A stretch of 64,000 bases of DNA from Palsa-504 sp050011155. Lineage in GTDB: Bacteria > Actinomycetota > Actinomycetes > Streptosporangiales > Streptosporangiaceae. Location of the stretch: NCBI GenBank assembly GCA_050011155.1, contig JBEKJP010000004.1, forward strand, positions 62,001 through 126,000, read 5' to 3'. Each line of letters begins with the position of its first letter. Within the stretch, counting starts at the first letter, position 1. A program made the position numbers and the translations under genes. Shown piece by piece: positions 1-8,817 of this stretch. The notes beneath the pieces are model-generated. The model saw only the letters and a program-made list of their open reading frames with translations, made no database searches and was not told the DNA's origin.

Positions 1-1
1 C

Positions 2-310
2 AAGCCCGAGTGGGAGCGGGAGCACCCGGTCCCCCGGGCCACGCTGACCCAGGTCGCGGACCACATCGACCACGTCCGCCGGGTCGCGGGCGTCGAGCAC
101 GTGGGCCTGGGCGGCGATTTCGACGGCACCGACGACGTCACCGTCGGCCTGGAAGACGTCTCCACCTACCCGGCCCTGTTCGCCGAGCTGCTCGGCCGCG
201 GCTGGACTGAGCCCGACTGCGCCGCCCTGGCCGGCGGCAACCTCCTGCGCGCCCTGCGCGCCGCCGAAGCGCATGCCGCCGAAGCGCATGCCGCCGCGGG
301 TGCCGGCTAG
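2..310 (+). CDS. Membrane dipeptidase (peptidase M19), C-terminal fragment
   Basis: The frame is open from base 2 to a TAG at 308-310, so only about 102 C-terminal residues are present. The segment DHIDHVRRVAG followed by GLGGDFDG is the typical late motif of renal/membrane dipeptidases, zinc enzymes that hydrolyse dipeptides. The fragment ends in a short Ala/His-rich tail containing a repeated AEAHA unit. It lies 18 bp before the PgeF gene and is co-oriented with the peptidoglycan precursor genes. This agrees with a peptide-recycling role but does not prove it. Substrate and start are outside the window. Confidence 0.85.
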   Translation, partial: KPEWEREHPVPRATLTQVADHIDHVRRVAGVEHVGLGGDFDGTDDVTVGLEDVSTYPALFAELLGRGWTEPDCAALAGGNLLRALRAAEAHAAEAHAAAGAG

Positions 311-328
311 CCACTAAGCTCGCACCCG

Positions 329-1186
329 ATGACCTCCGACATCCAGTCACCCCCCACCGTGTTCCGCCCCGCCGCCGGCGGCCTGCGCCTGCTGACCTGG
401 CCCGCGCTGGACGCTACCGGTATCACCGCCGCCGTCACCGCCCGCGACGGCGGGGCATCCGCCGGCCCTTACGCGACGCTGAACCTGAGCCTGAGCGTCG
501 GCGACGAACCGGCCAGCGTCCTGGAGAACCGGCGTCGCCTGGCCGCCGCCCTCGGTGCCAGCCTGGACGACTTCGTCTTCGCCCGCCAAGTGCACGGGGC
601 CGGGGTCCGCGTGGTGGGCGACGCCGACCGGGGCAGCGGCGCGTACTCCCTGGACGACGCCATCGGCGGCGCGGACGCACTGGTCACCGCGACCCCCGGA
701 CTGGTACTAGCGATCTTGACCGCGGACTGCCTGCCGGTCGTCCTGCACGACCCGGCGGCCGGGGTGCTCGCCTGCGTGCACGCGGGCTGGCGCGGCACCG
801 CGGCCGGCGTGACCGCCGCCGCCGTGACCGCCCTGCGCGACCTGGGCTCCCGCCCGGCCGACATCGTCGCGGGCCTGGGCCCGGCTATCGCCGGGGACCA
901 CTACCAGGTCGGTCCCGACGTGCACGAGGCCGTGGCCGCGGCGTTCGGCGCCGCCGCCGCGGGCTTCCTCCGCCCCGACCTGCGTCCCGACGCGCCCCCT
1001 GACCGCTGGCTGCTCGACCTGAGCCTCGCCAACCGCCACGCCCTGCGCGCGGCCGGCGTTCCCGGCGACCAGATCCACGCCAGTGCCATCTCGACTGGCA
1101 CCGGCGAGTTCTTCAGCGACCGCGCCGCCCGCCCCTGCGGCCGCCTCGCCCTAGTCGCCCAGCTGAACCCCGGAGGTGCCCGATGA
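329..1186 (+). CDS. pgeF: Peptidoglycan editing factor PgeF (YfiH/laccase-domain, polyphenol oxidase family)
   Basis: The product is 285 aa, slightly longer than the usual 240-260 because of an N-terminal extension. Family metal-site motifs are visible: RQVHG (His89), TADCLPV (Cys134) and VHAGWRG (His151). PgeF proteins remove L-Ser wrongly placed on UDP-MurNAc in place of L-Ala. The older polyphenol oxidase/laccase name describes the same fold. The stop TGA overlaps the ATG of the next gene (ATGA at 1183-1186), so it is translationally coupled to murL. All three genes of this run act around UDP-MurNAc-L-Ala. In many Gram-positives pgeF sits near ftsZ instead, so this placement is informative. 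Confidence 0.88.
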   Translation: MTSDIQSPPTVFRPAAGGLRLLTWPALDATGITAAVTARDGGASAGPYATLNLSLSVGDEPASVLENRRRLAAALGASLDDFVFARQVHGAGVRVVGDADRGSGAYSLDDAIGGADALVTATPGLVLAILTADCLPVVLHDPAAGVLACVHAGWRGTAAGVTAAAVTALRDLGSRPADIVAGLGPAIAGDHYQVGPDVHEAVAAAFGAAAAGFLRPDLRPDAPPDRWLLDLSLANRHALRAAGVPGDQIHASAISTGTGEFFSDRAARPCGRLALVAQLNPGGAR

Positions 1187-2520
1187 GCGAGGTCTTCCGC
1201 TACCGCGAGTACCGCACCGACGCCGAGCACGCGGTGGTGAGCTGCCACTACGAGCTAGACGGGCGCGAATTCACCGAGAAAGTCACGCTCGGCGGCCAGG
1301 AGGCCAACCCGCGCTGGCACACCCCGGCGGCCGAGGCCGCCGCGCGGCTGATCTTCCTGCTGGCCGGCGTCTCCTACTACAAGACCGCCGCGCCGCCCGT
1401 GATCGACCTCGGCGAGACCGCCCTGACCGAAGCCGAGCAGTCCTTCCTCCGCGACTTCTACCTCAACGGCCTCGGCGAGTACGCCCACCGCAACGCCCTG
1501 GACCTGAGTGGGCTGCACCTGAACGCACCCACAGCACCAGCCCAGGCGCCCGCTCCGCCCCCGCGGTCCGCCGATCACCGGAACCGCGCCCTGGTCCCGT
1601 TCGGCGGCGGGATCGACTCGATCGTCACCGTCGAGCGGGTGCGGCCGCGCGCCGACGTGGCCTTGTTCGTGGTGAGCCGCCCCGGCGACCGCTTCGACGC
1701 GATCGAGGAGCCCGCCGCGGTCACCGGTCTTCCGGTCGTCCGGGCCGAACGCGAGATCGATCCCCAGCTCCTCCGTTCCGCCGAGCTCGGCTTCCGCAAC
1801 GGCCACGTGCCGGTGACCGGCATCTTGTCCGCGATCGCGGTGCTGGCCGCGGTGCTCGAGGACCGGGACGCGGTAGTGATGTCCAACGAGTGGTCGGCGT
1901 CCATCCCGACCCTGGAGTACCAGGGCCGACCGGTCAACCACCAGTACTCCAAGAGCGAGGAGTTCGAGGCCGCCTTCCGCGGCATCCTCGCCACGACCCC
2001 CGGCGCGCTCCCCGAATACTTCTCCTGGCTCAGGGACCGCACCGAGCTGTGGGTGGGGCAGGAGTTTGCCAAGCTAGGACCGTACTTCGGCTCTTTCCGC
2101 AGCTGCAACAAGGCCTTTTATACCGAACGGGCCAGGCGATTCACCCACTGGTGCGGTCAGTGCGACAAGTGTGTGTTCATCGACCTGATCCTCGCGCCGT
2201 TCCTCCCGGCCCGCGCGCTGCGGCAGATCTTCGCGGTGACCGGCGAGCCGCTCGAAGATCCCGGATTGGCCGGCAAGTTCCGGTCGCTGCTCGGCGCGGG
2301 CGCCAAGCCGTTCGAGTGCGTCGGCGAGGTCACCGAGTGCCGGGCCGCGGTGCTGCTGGCCGCCCGGCGCGCCGACCGCGCGGACAACAGCCTGCTGGCC
2401 GGGCTGGCGGCCGAGGTCGCGAGCTGGCCCGACGCGCCGTCGCAGGCCGAGGTCGACGCCATGCTGCGGCCCGTCAGCCGGAATTTCATACCGAACGGGT
2501 ATGCCGATGAGCCGTCCTAA
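1183..2520 (+). CDS. murL: UDP-MurNAc-L-Ala-L-Glu epimerase (MurL)
   Basis: The product is 445 aa. The sequence fits the MurL family, ATP-dependent epimerases that convert the terminal L-Glu of UDP-MurNAc-L-Ala-L-Glu to D-Glu. A PP-loop-like GGGIDS motif lies at residues 141-146, and a cysteine cluster CGQCDKC at 324-330 is preceded by a conserved YTERARRFTHWC stretch. The ATG overlaps the PgeF stop by 4 bp, and the gene overlaps the downstream murD-like ligase by 20 bp, so all three are translationally coupled. Pairing with a divergent MurD is the hallmark of the MurD2/MurL route, which replaces glutamate racemase plus classical MurD. Function rests on family resemblance and context. Confidence 0.85.
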   Translation: MSEVFRYREYRTDAEHAVVSCHYELDGREFTEKVTLGGQEANPRWHTPAAEAAARLIFLLAGVSYYKTAAPPVIDLGETALTEAEQSFLRDFYLNGLGEYAHRNALDLSGLHLNAPTAPAQAPAPPPRSADHRNRALVPFGGGIDSIVTVERVRPRADVALFVVSRPGDRFDAIEEPAAVTGLPVVRAEREIDPQLLRSAELGFRNGHVPVTGILSAIAVLAAVLEDRDAVVMSNEWSASIPTLEYQGRPVNHQYSKSEEFEAAFRGILATTPGALPEYFSWLRDRTELWVGQEFAKLGPYFGSFRSCNKAFYTERARRFTHWCGQCDKCVFIDLILAPFLPARALRQIFAVTGEPLEDPGLAGKFRSLLGAGAKPFECVGEVTECRAAVLLAARRADRADNSLLAGLAAEVASWPDAPSQAEVDAMLRPVSRNFIPNGYADEPS

Positions 2521-3883
2521 GCTCTCTTGGTCTGACTTGGCTGGCGCCCGGGTCGGCGTCTGGGGGCTGGGCCGGGAAGGCCACGCCAGCCTGCGCAAGC
2601 TCGCGACCCTGGGCGCCGAGCCGGTCCTGGTCGACGACCAGCCATCCGGACCGGTGGACGGCCACCCGGTGCTCGTCACCGGCGACGGCGGCCTGGCCGC
2701 CCTGGAAGCCTGCGACGCGGTGGTGAAGACCCCGGGCATGTCCAGGTACCGGCCCGAGGTGGCCCGGCTGACCGCGGCGGGCGTCCCGGTCACCGGCGGC
2801 CTGGGCCTGTGGCTGGCCGAGGCCGACCTGCGCCGCGTCCTGGTCGTGACCGGCACCAAGGGCAAGAGCACCACCTCCTCGGTCGCCGGGCACCTCATCC
2901 GCGGCCTGGGCTACCGCTGCATGGTCGGCGGCAACATCGGCGCCCCGCCCTACGATCCTGACGCAGCCCGTGGTGGCGAACACCGTGACTATGACTACTG
3001 GGTCATCGAGGTGTCCAGCTACCAGGCCACCGACCTGCCGTGCTCGCCGCCCGTGACCGCGGTCACCTCGCTGCACCCGGATCACCTGGACTGGCACGGG
3101 GGAGTGGAGCAGTACTACCGGGACAAGCTGTCCGCGTGCTCCCAGCCCGGCGCCGAGCTCACCGTCGCCAACGGCGACAGCGACCTCCTCCGCCAGCACG
3201 CCGCCCTCCTCGGCCCCCGCGTCGACTGGGTCAGCGAGCACGACGACCCAGACACGGGCAGACCAGACACGGGCAAGCCAGACGCGGGCTGGATGGCCCC
3301 GCTCGGCCTCCCCGGCCGCCACAACCGCCGCAACGCCCTCATCGCCCGCCGTTGCCTGATCGCGCTCGGCCTCCCAGGTGCCATCGACGACGGTCGGCTA
3401 CGCACGGCGGCGGCCGGCTATGAGCCGCTGCCGAGCCGGCTCACCACGGTCGACGTGACCGGCGGCGTGACCTTCGTCGACGACAGCCTGTCCACCAACG
3501 TGCTGCCCACCCTGGCCGCCCTGGACGCCTTCCCGGGCCGCCGCATCGCGCTGATCGTGGGCGGCCACGACCGCGGCATCGACTACACGCCCCTGGCCGC
3601 CGGTCTCGCCGCCCGCGACGCGCCCACCTACGTCCTGACCCTCCCCGCCAACGGCCCCCGCATCCGCGCCCAGATCGAAGCCGCGGCAGCCCCCCCGGGA
3701 TCCGGTTTCGCTGGTGCGACCGACTGTCCGGATCTGGCCGCGGCGGTGACCGCCGGGTTCCGCTGGGCGCAGCCGGACGGCGTGGTGCTGCTGTCCCCGG
3801 CCGCGCCGAGCTTCGGCGTCTTCAAGGACTACCGCGACCGCGGCGAGGCCTTCGCCCGCGCCGTCCGCGCGCTCGGCGCCTAG
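2501..3883 (+). CDS. murD2: UDP-MurNAc-L-Ala--L-glutamate ligase (MurD2-type Mur ligase)
   Basis: The product is 460 aa with Mur-ligase architecture: an N-terminal UDP-binding domain (VGVWGLGREG near residue 18), the ATP P-loop GTKGKST at 118-124, a central SLHPDHLDWHG motif and a C-terminal domain starting near PSRLTTV. Classical MurD adds D-Glu. The MurD2 subgroup encoded beside MurL adds L-Glu, which MurL then inverts. The gene overlaps murL by 20 bp. A second ATG two codons downstream (2507) could be the real start. Assignment to L-Glu rather than D-Glu specificity is inferred from the murL neighbour. Confidence 0.82.
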   Translation: MPMSRPKLSWSDLAGARVGVWGLGREGHASLRKLATLGAEPVLVDDQPSGPVDGHPVLVTGDGGLAALEACDAVVKTPGMSRYRPEVARLTAAGVPVTGGLGLWLAEADLRRVLVVTGTKGKSTTSSVAGHLIRGLGYRCMVGGNIGAPPYDPDAARGGEHRDYDYWVIEVSSYQATDLPCSPPVTAVTSLHPDHLDWHGGVEQYYRDKLSACSQPGAELTVANGDSDLLRQHAALLGPRVDWVSEHDDPDTGRPDTGKPDAGWMAPLGLPGRHNRRNALIARRCLIALGLPGAIDDGRLRTAAAGYEPLPSRLTTVDVTGGVTFVDDSLSTNVLPTLAALDAFPGRRIALIVGGHDRGIDYTPLAAGLAARDAPTYVLTLPANGPRIRAQIEAAAAPPGSGFAGATDCPDLAAAVTAGFRWAQPDGVVLLSPAAPSFGVFKDYRDRGEAFARAVRALGA

Positions 3884-3933
3884 TCCTCTCCGGAGAATCG
3901 TTCCCAGGCGGCCTGCCCCTGAAACCGCCAGCC

Positions 3934-4461
3934 CTAGAATCGCCAGCGGGTCGCACCGCCCGGCTCCACGGTGGCCAGCGCCGTCGCGGTACGCGGGGTG
4001 AGGCGGTAGACATGCCACGGCGGCGGTCCGGCCGAAGGGGCACTGAACTCGGCGGTCAGGGCCAGGCCGGTCTCGTCGACCCGGCATGGCCAGCCCTCGG
4101 CCCAGATCGCGGCCATCCGGGCCACGGTGTCGGGATCGGTGACCACGGCGGCGTCGCCCTCCACGACCAGGTCGAAATCCTGCGTGGCGAGGCTGATCGT
4201 GCAGCGCGGGTCACGAGCCAGGTTGCGGCCCTTCCTCGTACCCCGGCCGGTCTCGAACCAGAAACAGCCGTCGGCCCACAGCGCGCCGACCCCGGTGACG
4301 TGCGGGCTCCCGTCCGCGTTGATCGTGGCCAGCCAGCTGGAGTGCCGGTCAGGACCGCCGCTGCCGGGCGCCATGTCCACGCCCGCCTCGAGCCGGGCCT
4401 CGATCGCACCCCAGTCGAGCAGCGGCGTCTTGTACATCTCGGCAAGATTCGTAGCGTCCAT
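3934..4461 (-). CDS. Pyridoxamine 5'-phosphate oxidase-like (FMN/F420 split-barrel) protein
   Basis: The product is 175 aa. The order of segments (WLATINADGSPHVTGVGALW, FETGRGTRKGRNLARDPR, CTISLATQDFDLVVEGDA) is typical of PPOX-class split-barrel proteins, which bind FMN, F420 or haem. Many actinobacterial members are F420-dependent reductases. The sequence alone does not give substrate or cofactor. The gene is convergent with murD2 and is monocistronic. The other reading, a general pyridoxamine oxidase, is less likely because the family residues for PLP binding are not obvious. Confidence 0.75.
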   Translation of the reverse strand: MDATNLAEMYKTPLLDWGAIEARLEAGVDMAPGSGGPDRHSSWLATINADGSPHVTGVGALWADGCFWFETGRGTRKGRNLARDPRCTISLATQDFDLVVEGDAAVVTDPDTVARMAAIWAEGWPCRVDETGLALTAEFSAPSAGPPPWHVYRLTPRTATALATVEPGGATRWRF

Positions 4462-4777
4462 GCCCTTCAGACGCCCCTACCCCCCAAAACTCATCGCGCC
4501 CCCGCCAGCCCTCCGCCGGCGCCCCAGGAATCATCGCCCTCGAGCCCCCAGGCGACGCTAACGTCCCGCTTATGTGGTTGATCCGGGCTCTGCGGTGGAT
4601 CCGGGGGACTGGGGTACACCCGATCAACCGCATAACCCGAAACAACCGCACTATGTGGAACAGCGACCGGTCGGCTGACATCAGGTGAGGCTGATGTGGT
4701 CGCTGTGACGGAGGTACCGAGGCAGGCGAGCGCCAGGGCTGGGGCCGTGGACGGGGCTCGCGCCCACTCCGTTCGGC
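4462..4777. other. Intergenic gap with an imperfect inverted repeat
   Basis: No coding region is supported. The arm at 4570-4587 (TTATGTGGTTGATCCGGG) is nearly complementary to 4619-4635 (CCCGATCAACCGCATAA), with two differences and a loop of about 31 nt. A related half (CAACCGCACTATGTGG) follows near 4643. It may be a hairpin or decayed repeat upstream of the minus-strand gene at 3934-4461. Confidence 0.4.
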
Positions 4778-5500
4778 CTAATTCTCTTTGCGGCCGGTGA
4801 GCCAGCGCAGGCCGGGCGGGAGGTCCGCGGCCGCCAGCGTCGTGCTCACCTCGGCCCGGACGCCGTGGGCGGCCACCAGGGCCGGCAGGGCGGACGTGTC
4901 GACCAGGACGTTCTCGTGGCGCTCGTGGCCGCGCCGCCAGCCGCCCGCGCCGTCGGCGACGAACGTCGTGGCGTCACGGACGAAACGGTCCGGGGCCGGC
5001 GCGGAGAACTCGGTGATGATGGCCCAGTCGTCCTCGACCTTGGCGAACGGCCGCTCGCCCGCCCGGATCTGCCCGTAGTCCAGGTCCAGGATGTCGACGG
5101 CCAGCACCCCGCCGGGCCGCAGCGCGTCCGCCGCGGCGGCTAGCGCCGTCTCGATGGCGGCCGCGTCGGGCAGGTAGCTGAGCACGTGCCCGGTCGAGAT
5201 CACCGCGTCCGCGGCGGGCAGCGCGTCGCCGGGCAGCGTGAGCTCACGCAAGTCGGCTTCCGCTCCCAGCGCGTCCCGGGCCAGGTCCAGCATGTCGGGG
5301 GAGGCGTCGGTGGCGATGACCCGCAGCCCCGCGGCCAGCAGGTGCCTGGTCAGCGCGCCGCTGCCGCAGCCGAACTCGAGGACCAGGCCGTCGCGTACCG
5401 GGGTCAGCAGTTCCAGGATGCCCGGCGCGCACTCGTCGGCGTACCGGCCGTACCCCCGGTCGTGGATGAGCGCGAGATCGCGCTGGTAGTAGTACGCCAC
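4778..5500 (-). CDS. Class I SAM-dependent methyltransferase
   Basis: The product is 240 aa. The Rossmann motif I reads LVLEFGCGSGALTRHLL, followed by ATDASPDMLDLAR (motif II) and DAVISTGHVLSYLPD, which is the small-molecule methyltransferase layout. The start is a GTG at 5498-5500, placed one base after the stop of the upstream pentapeptide-repeat gene, so the two are probably one transcript. Substrate is unknown. The C-terminal part (ERHENVLVDTSALPALVAAHG) resembles the TylF/Methyltransf_25 group only generally. Confidence 0.82.
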   Translation of the reverse strand: MAYYYQRDLALIHDRGYGRYADECAPGILELLTPVRDGLVLEFGCGSGALTRHLLAAGLRVIATDASPDMLDLARDALGAEADLRELTLPGDALPAADAVISTGHVLSYLPDAAAIETALAAAADALRPGGVLAVDILDLDYGQIRAGERPFAKVEDDWAIITEFSAPAPDRFVRDATTFVADGAGGWRRGHERHENVLVDTSALPALVAAHGVRAEVSTTLAAADLPPGLRWLTGRKEN

Positions 5501-5501
5501 G

Positions 5502-6116
5502 TCAGTCCTTCACCGTCATGCCCAGGTGGTTCGCGAGCAGCGGGGCCAGCGTGACCAGCTGGACGCTGTCGATGGTGGTGCCGCGCAGCGACTCGTACCC
5601 GGCCCTGATGCCGAGCTCGGCGCCGCGCAGGTCCACCTTGGTGCAGGTCGCCTTGGTGAAATCCGCGCCGTCCAGGGTGCTGCCGCCGAAGCTGACCTGG
5701 CGCAGCGTGGCGCCGCCGAACTCGACGTCGCGCAGCACGCAGTTCTCGAACGTCACCTCGGTGAGCGTGCCGCCGCGGAAGTTCACCGAGTCGAGCTTGC
5801 AGTCGCGGAACGCGACGCGGCGCATCGAGCACGAGAAGGCCTGCACCCCGGCCAGCGCGCAGCCGGCCAGCGTGACGTCCTGCCAGCCGGTTTCGGCCAG
5901 ATCGCAGGCGACGAACCTGACCTCCCGCAGCGTGGTGTCGGTGAACCTGGCCTTGCGCAGGCTGCCGCCGTCGAACGCGACGCCGGCCAGCGCGCACTCC
6001 AGGAAGTGGCCGTGCGCGGCGTCGGCATTCTCGAACGTCTGACCGCCGAAGGCCAGGCCGTCGTACACCTCGTCCGGCTCCAGGACGCCCGTGAACGGGA
6101 TGAGATCAGCCGCCAT
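5502..6116 (-). CDS. Pentapeptide repeat protein
   Basis: The product is 204 aa. Most of the chain (roughly residues 25-180) follows the A(D/N)LXX five-residue periodicity (for example FENADAAHGHF, VNFRGGTLTEVTFENCVL, ADFTKATCTKVDLRGAELG), which forms a right-handed quadrilateral beta helix. Relatives include the Qnr/McbG gyrase protectors, and many family members have no known function. The gene is the first of a two-gene unit with the methyltransferase. The C-terminal segment (TIDSVQLVTLAPLLANHLGM) matches the capping region of Qnr-like proteins, but a gyrase-protection role is only a possibility. Confidence 0.85.
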   Translation of the reverse strand: MAADLIPFTGVLEPDEVYDGLAFGGQTFENADAAHGHFLECALAGVAFDGGSLRKARFTDTTLREVRFVACDLAETGWQDVTLAGCALAGVQAFSCSMRRVAFRDCKLDSVNFRGGTLTEVTFENCVLRDVEFGGATLRQVSFGGSTLDGADFTKATCTKVDLRGAELGIRAGYESLRGTTIDSVQLVTLAPLLANHLGMTVKD

Positions 6117-6201
6117 ATTCCGACCCTACCGACCGCCGCCGTCACTCCCCTCGTAAGATCACCGCTAGAAACTTCAAGGACAACGCGGAAGGACTTCAGC
6201 T

Positions 6202-6621
6202 GTGGCGGACGGCGACGATTTCAATACCAAGGTCATCACGGAATTCCGGGCGAACGGCGGGAAGGTCGGCGGTTTCTTCGAGGGCGCCCCGATGGTGCTG
6301 CTCCATCACTACGGCGCCAAGACCGGCGCCGAGCGCGTGAACCCCCTCATGTACCAGCAGGTAGGGGACAGCATCGCCATTTTCGCCTCGGCCGGCGGCG
6401 GGCCCAGCGACCCGCAGTGGTTCCGCAACCTGGTCGCGCACCCGGAGGTCACGATCGAGGTCGGCGCGTCGAGCGGGAAGGCCAGGGCCCGGGTCGCCGA
6501 AGGCGATGAGCGGGACTCGATCTGGACCGCCCAGAAGGAGAACTATCCGCAATTCGCGGAATATGAGAAGAACGCCGCTCCTCGGGTGATTCCTGTCATC
6601 GTGCTCGACCCGGAGGCGTAA
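6202..6621 (+). CDS. Deazaflavin (F420)-dependent nitroreductase family protein (Ddn-like)
   Basis: The product is 139 aa, the standard length for the Ddn split-barrel family. Recognisable segments are FEGAPMVLLHHYGAKTGAERVNPL, DPQWFRNLVAHPEVTIEVG and the terminal PRVIPVIVLDP. Family members reduce quinones or nitro compounds with F420H2. The start is GTG at 6202, with AAGGA at about 6189-6193 as Shine-Dalgarno. The gene stands alone, divergent from the pentapeptide gene. The substrate cannot be read from sequence. Confidence 0.87.
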   Translation: MADGDDFNTKVITEFRANGGKVGGFFEGAPMVLLHHYGAKTGAERVNPLMYQQVGDSIAIFASAGGGPSDPQWFRNLVAHPEVTIEVGASSGKARARVAEGDERDSIWTAQKENYPQFAEYEKNAAPRVIPVIVLDPEA

Positions 6622-6669
6622 CCTCCTTCGCAGGGTCACAGTCGGCCCGAGGTCGGCGAAGGGGTACGC

Positions 6670-8175
6670 ATGGACGTGACCGAGCCCGTCGTCCGCACGG
6701 CCGCCGGGCAGGTTCGCGGCCGCACCGAGAACGGCGTCGCCGTCTTCCGCGGCATCCCGTTCGCGCAGCCTCCCGTGGGGGACCTGCGGTTCGCCGCCCC
6801 CCAGCCGGCCCGGGCCTGGGACGGCGTGCGGGAGGCGGCCATGTTCGGGCCGCCCCCGCCGCAGTCTGGCTTCCTGCTCACGCCGATGGCCCCGGCCGCG
6901 CCGGACGCCGACCCCGGTGACTGGCTGACGGTCAACGTGTTCTCACCCGACCTGGGCGCGGCCGGGCTCCCCGTCATGGTCTGGATCTACGGCGGGGCCT
7001 ACCGGTTCGGCGCGTCCAGCATGACCGGCTACGACGGCGGGCCGCTGGCCAGCCGGGGCGTGGTGCTGGTCACCTTCAACCACCGGATCGGCGTGGAGGG
7101 CTACGCCTACCTGCCCGGCGTCCCGGCCAACCGGGGGCTGCTGGATCAGGTCGCGGCGCTGCGCTGGGTGCGGGAGAACATCGCGGCGTTCGGCGGTGAC
7201 CCGGAGCGGGTAACCGTCTTCGGTGAGTCGGCGGGCGCGGGCGCGATCGCGTCGCTGCTGGTCATGCCGGCCGCGGCCGGGTTGTTCCGGCGCGCCATCG
7301 CGCAGAGCGTGCCCGGCACGTTCTTCTCACCCGACCTGGCCGCCGACGTCACCGTGGCCATCGCCGCCGCGGCCGGCCTGCCGCCCACCGCCGAGGCGTT
7401 CGCGGCCGCCGACCCAGCCCGGCTGGCCGCCGCGTCGGACGCGGTGCGCCCGGCCGACCACCGGGACCGGTGGGGTCCGGTCGGCCGCACCGGGGTGCCG
7501 TTCTCGCCGGTCGTCGACGGCGAGGTGCTGCCCGTCGCGCCCTGGCAGGCCCTCGCGTCCGGCGCCGGCCACGACGTCGACCTGATCACCGGGCACAACC
7601 GCGACGAGTACCGGCTGTTCACCGCGCTGACCGAGGTGCGCGGGAAGGTTACCGACGCGATGGCCGCCGGGGCGCTGCGCGGGCTGGCCGGCCCGGACGG
7701 CGAGGCCGCCTACCGCGAGGCCTATCCGGACGCCGACGCCGAAGCGCTGTTCGAGCTGGTCTACTCGGACTGGCTGTTCCGGATGCCGACCCTGCACCTG
7801 GCCCAGGCTCACGCCGCCGGAGGCAGCCGGACCTTCCTTTACCAGGTCAGTTACCCGGCGACGGAGGCCGACCTCGGCGCCTGCCACGCGATCGACGTGC
7901 CGCTGGTATTCGGCGTCTGGCCGGGCCTGGGGCGGATGCTGTTCGGCGCCGAGCCGCCGGCCAGCGCGGTGGCGCTCAGCGACCTGATGGGCCGCGAGTG
8001 GACGGCCTTCGCGGCCAGCGGCGACCCCGGCTGGCCGCCGTACTCGGCGGGCCGCCGCCTCACCCGCGTCTTCGATGACCCGCCGGACGTGGTCCCGTAT
8101 CCCGAGCAGGCCTCCATGCACATCTGGGACCAGCACCGCTTCGGCATACTCGACCTGATCGCGGCCAGAGCCTGA
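6670..8175 (+). CDS. Type B carboxylesterase (para-nitrobenzyl esterase-like)
   Basis: The product is 501 aa. The alpha/beta-hydrolase carboxylesterase motifs are complete: RGIPFAQPPVGDLRF near the N-terminus, the oxyanion-hole segment VMVWIYGGAYRFG, nucleophile FGESAGAGA (Ser187), acid-bearing NRDEYRLF, and the catalytic-His region LGACHAIDVPLVFG. There is no signal peptide, so it is probably cytoplasmic. It is about 50 bp after the Ddn-like gene. The natural ester substrate is unknown. Confidence 0.9.
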   Translation: MDVTEPVVRTAAGQVRGRTENGVAVFRGIPFAQPPVGDLRFAAPQPARAWDGVREAAMFGPPPPQSGFLLTPMAPAAPDADPGDWLTVNVFSPDLGAAGLPVMVWIYGGAYRFGASSMTGYDGGPLASRGVVLVTFNHRIGVEGYAYLPGVPANRGLLDQVAALRWVRENIAAFGGDPERVTVFGESAGAGAIASLLVMPAAAGLFRRAIAQSVPGTFFSPDLAADVTVAIAAAAGLPPTAEAFAAADPARLAAASDAVRPADHRDRWGPVGRTGVPFSPVVDGEVLPVAPWQALASGAGHDVDLITGHNRDEYRLFTALTEVRGKVTDAMAAGALRGLAGPDGEAAYREAYPDADAEALFELVYSDWLFRMPTLHLAQAHAAGGSRTFLYQVSYPATEADLGACHAIDVPLVFGVWPGLGRMLFGAEPPASAVALSDLMGREWTAFAASGDPGWPPYSAGRRLTRVFDDPPDVVPYPEQASMHIWDQHRFGILDLIAARA

Positions 8176-8235
8176 ACGATATCCTCGTGCTCTAGCCGAA
8201 CGCTTCGCCTGACGACAGGAAAGGGCCGGGGGTAC

Positions 8236-8817
8236 GTGCCGATATACGCGCTGGGTGACTACGAGCCCGAGATCCACGAAACCGCGTTCGTTCATCCCGA
8301 GGCGGTCGTCATCGGCCGGGTCACGATCGGGCCCGAGGCGTCCGTGTGGCCGTGCGCCGTCCTGCGCGGCGACCACGGCCGGATCGAGGTCGGCGCGCGG
8401 ACGTCCGTGCAGGACGGGACCGTGGTGCACTGCACCCGCGAGTGGCCGACGCTGATCGGGGCCGACTGCGTGGTCGGGCATAACGCCCACCTGGAAGGGT
8501 GCGTGGTGGGGGACTGGTGCCTGATCGGCTCGGGTTCGATCACCTTGAACCGGGTCACCGTCGGGGCCGGCTCGATCGTGGCGGCGGCGTGCCTGGTGCC
8601 CGAAGGCTTCGAGGTACCGCCGGGCGCGCTGGTGGCCGGGGTACCCGCGAAGATCAAGAAGACCGGGCTGCCGGCTGGCTTCGCCGAGGACTCGGTGAAG
8701 ACCTACATCGAGACCGGCCGGATGCACCGCGCCGGCCTGCGCCGCCTCGACGTTCCCCCGGGTTCCGGCGGCCTAGGCTGGCCCAGCCTCGACGACCCCT
8801 CCCACGAAAGAGCATGA
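8236..8817 (+). CDS. Gamma carbonic anhydrase-like left-handed beta-helix protein
   Basis: The product is 193 aa. Hexapeptide repeats run from about residue 17 to 135 (VIGRVTIGPEASVWPCAVLRG, IGADCVVGHNAHLEGCVVG, VGAGSIVAAACLV). This is the LbH fold of gamma carbonic anhydrases and PaaY/CaiE-like proteins, and His residues in TVVHCT and VGHNAHLEG are the usual metal ligands. The start is GTG at 8236. The stop overlaps the ATG of the amidohydrolase (8814-8817), so the pair is translationally coupled. Real carbonic anhydrase activity is uncertain, since many relatives are inactive or have other roles. Confidence 0.85.
   Translation: MPIYALGDYEPEIHETAFVHPEAVVIGRVTIGPEASVWPCAVLRGDHGRIEVGARTSVQDGTVVHCTREWPTLIGADCVVGHNAHLEGCVVGDWCLIGSGSITLNRVTVGAGSIVAAACLVPEGFEVPPGALVAGVPAKIKKTGLPAGFAEDSVKTYIETGRMHRAGLRRLDVPPGSGGLGWPSLDDPSHERA

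Noticed and set aside
1176..2510. Long Arg/Pro-rich frame overlapping murL
   Set aside because: It runs in another frame over a well-supported gene, and its composition (Arg, Pro, Gly) is that of a high-GC shadow.
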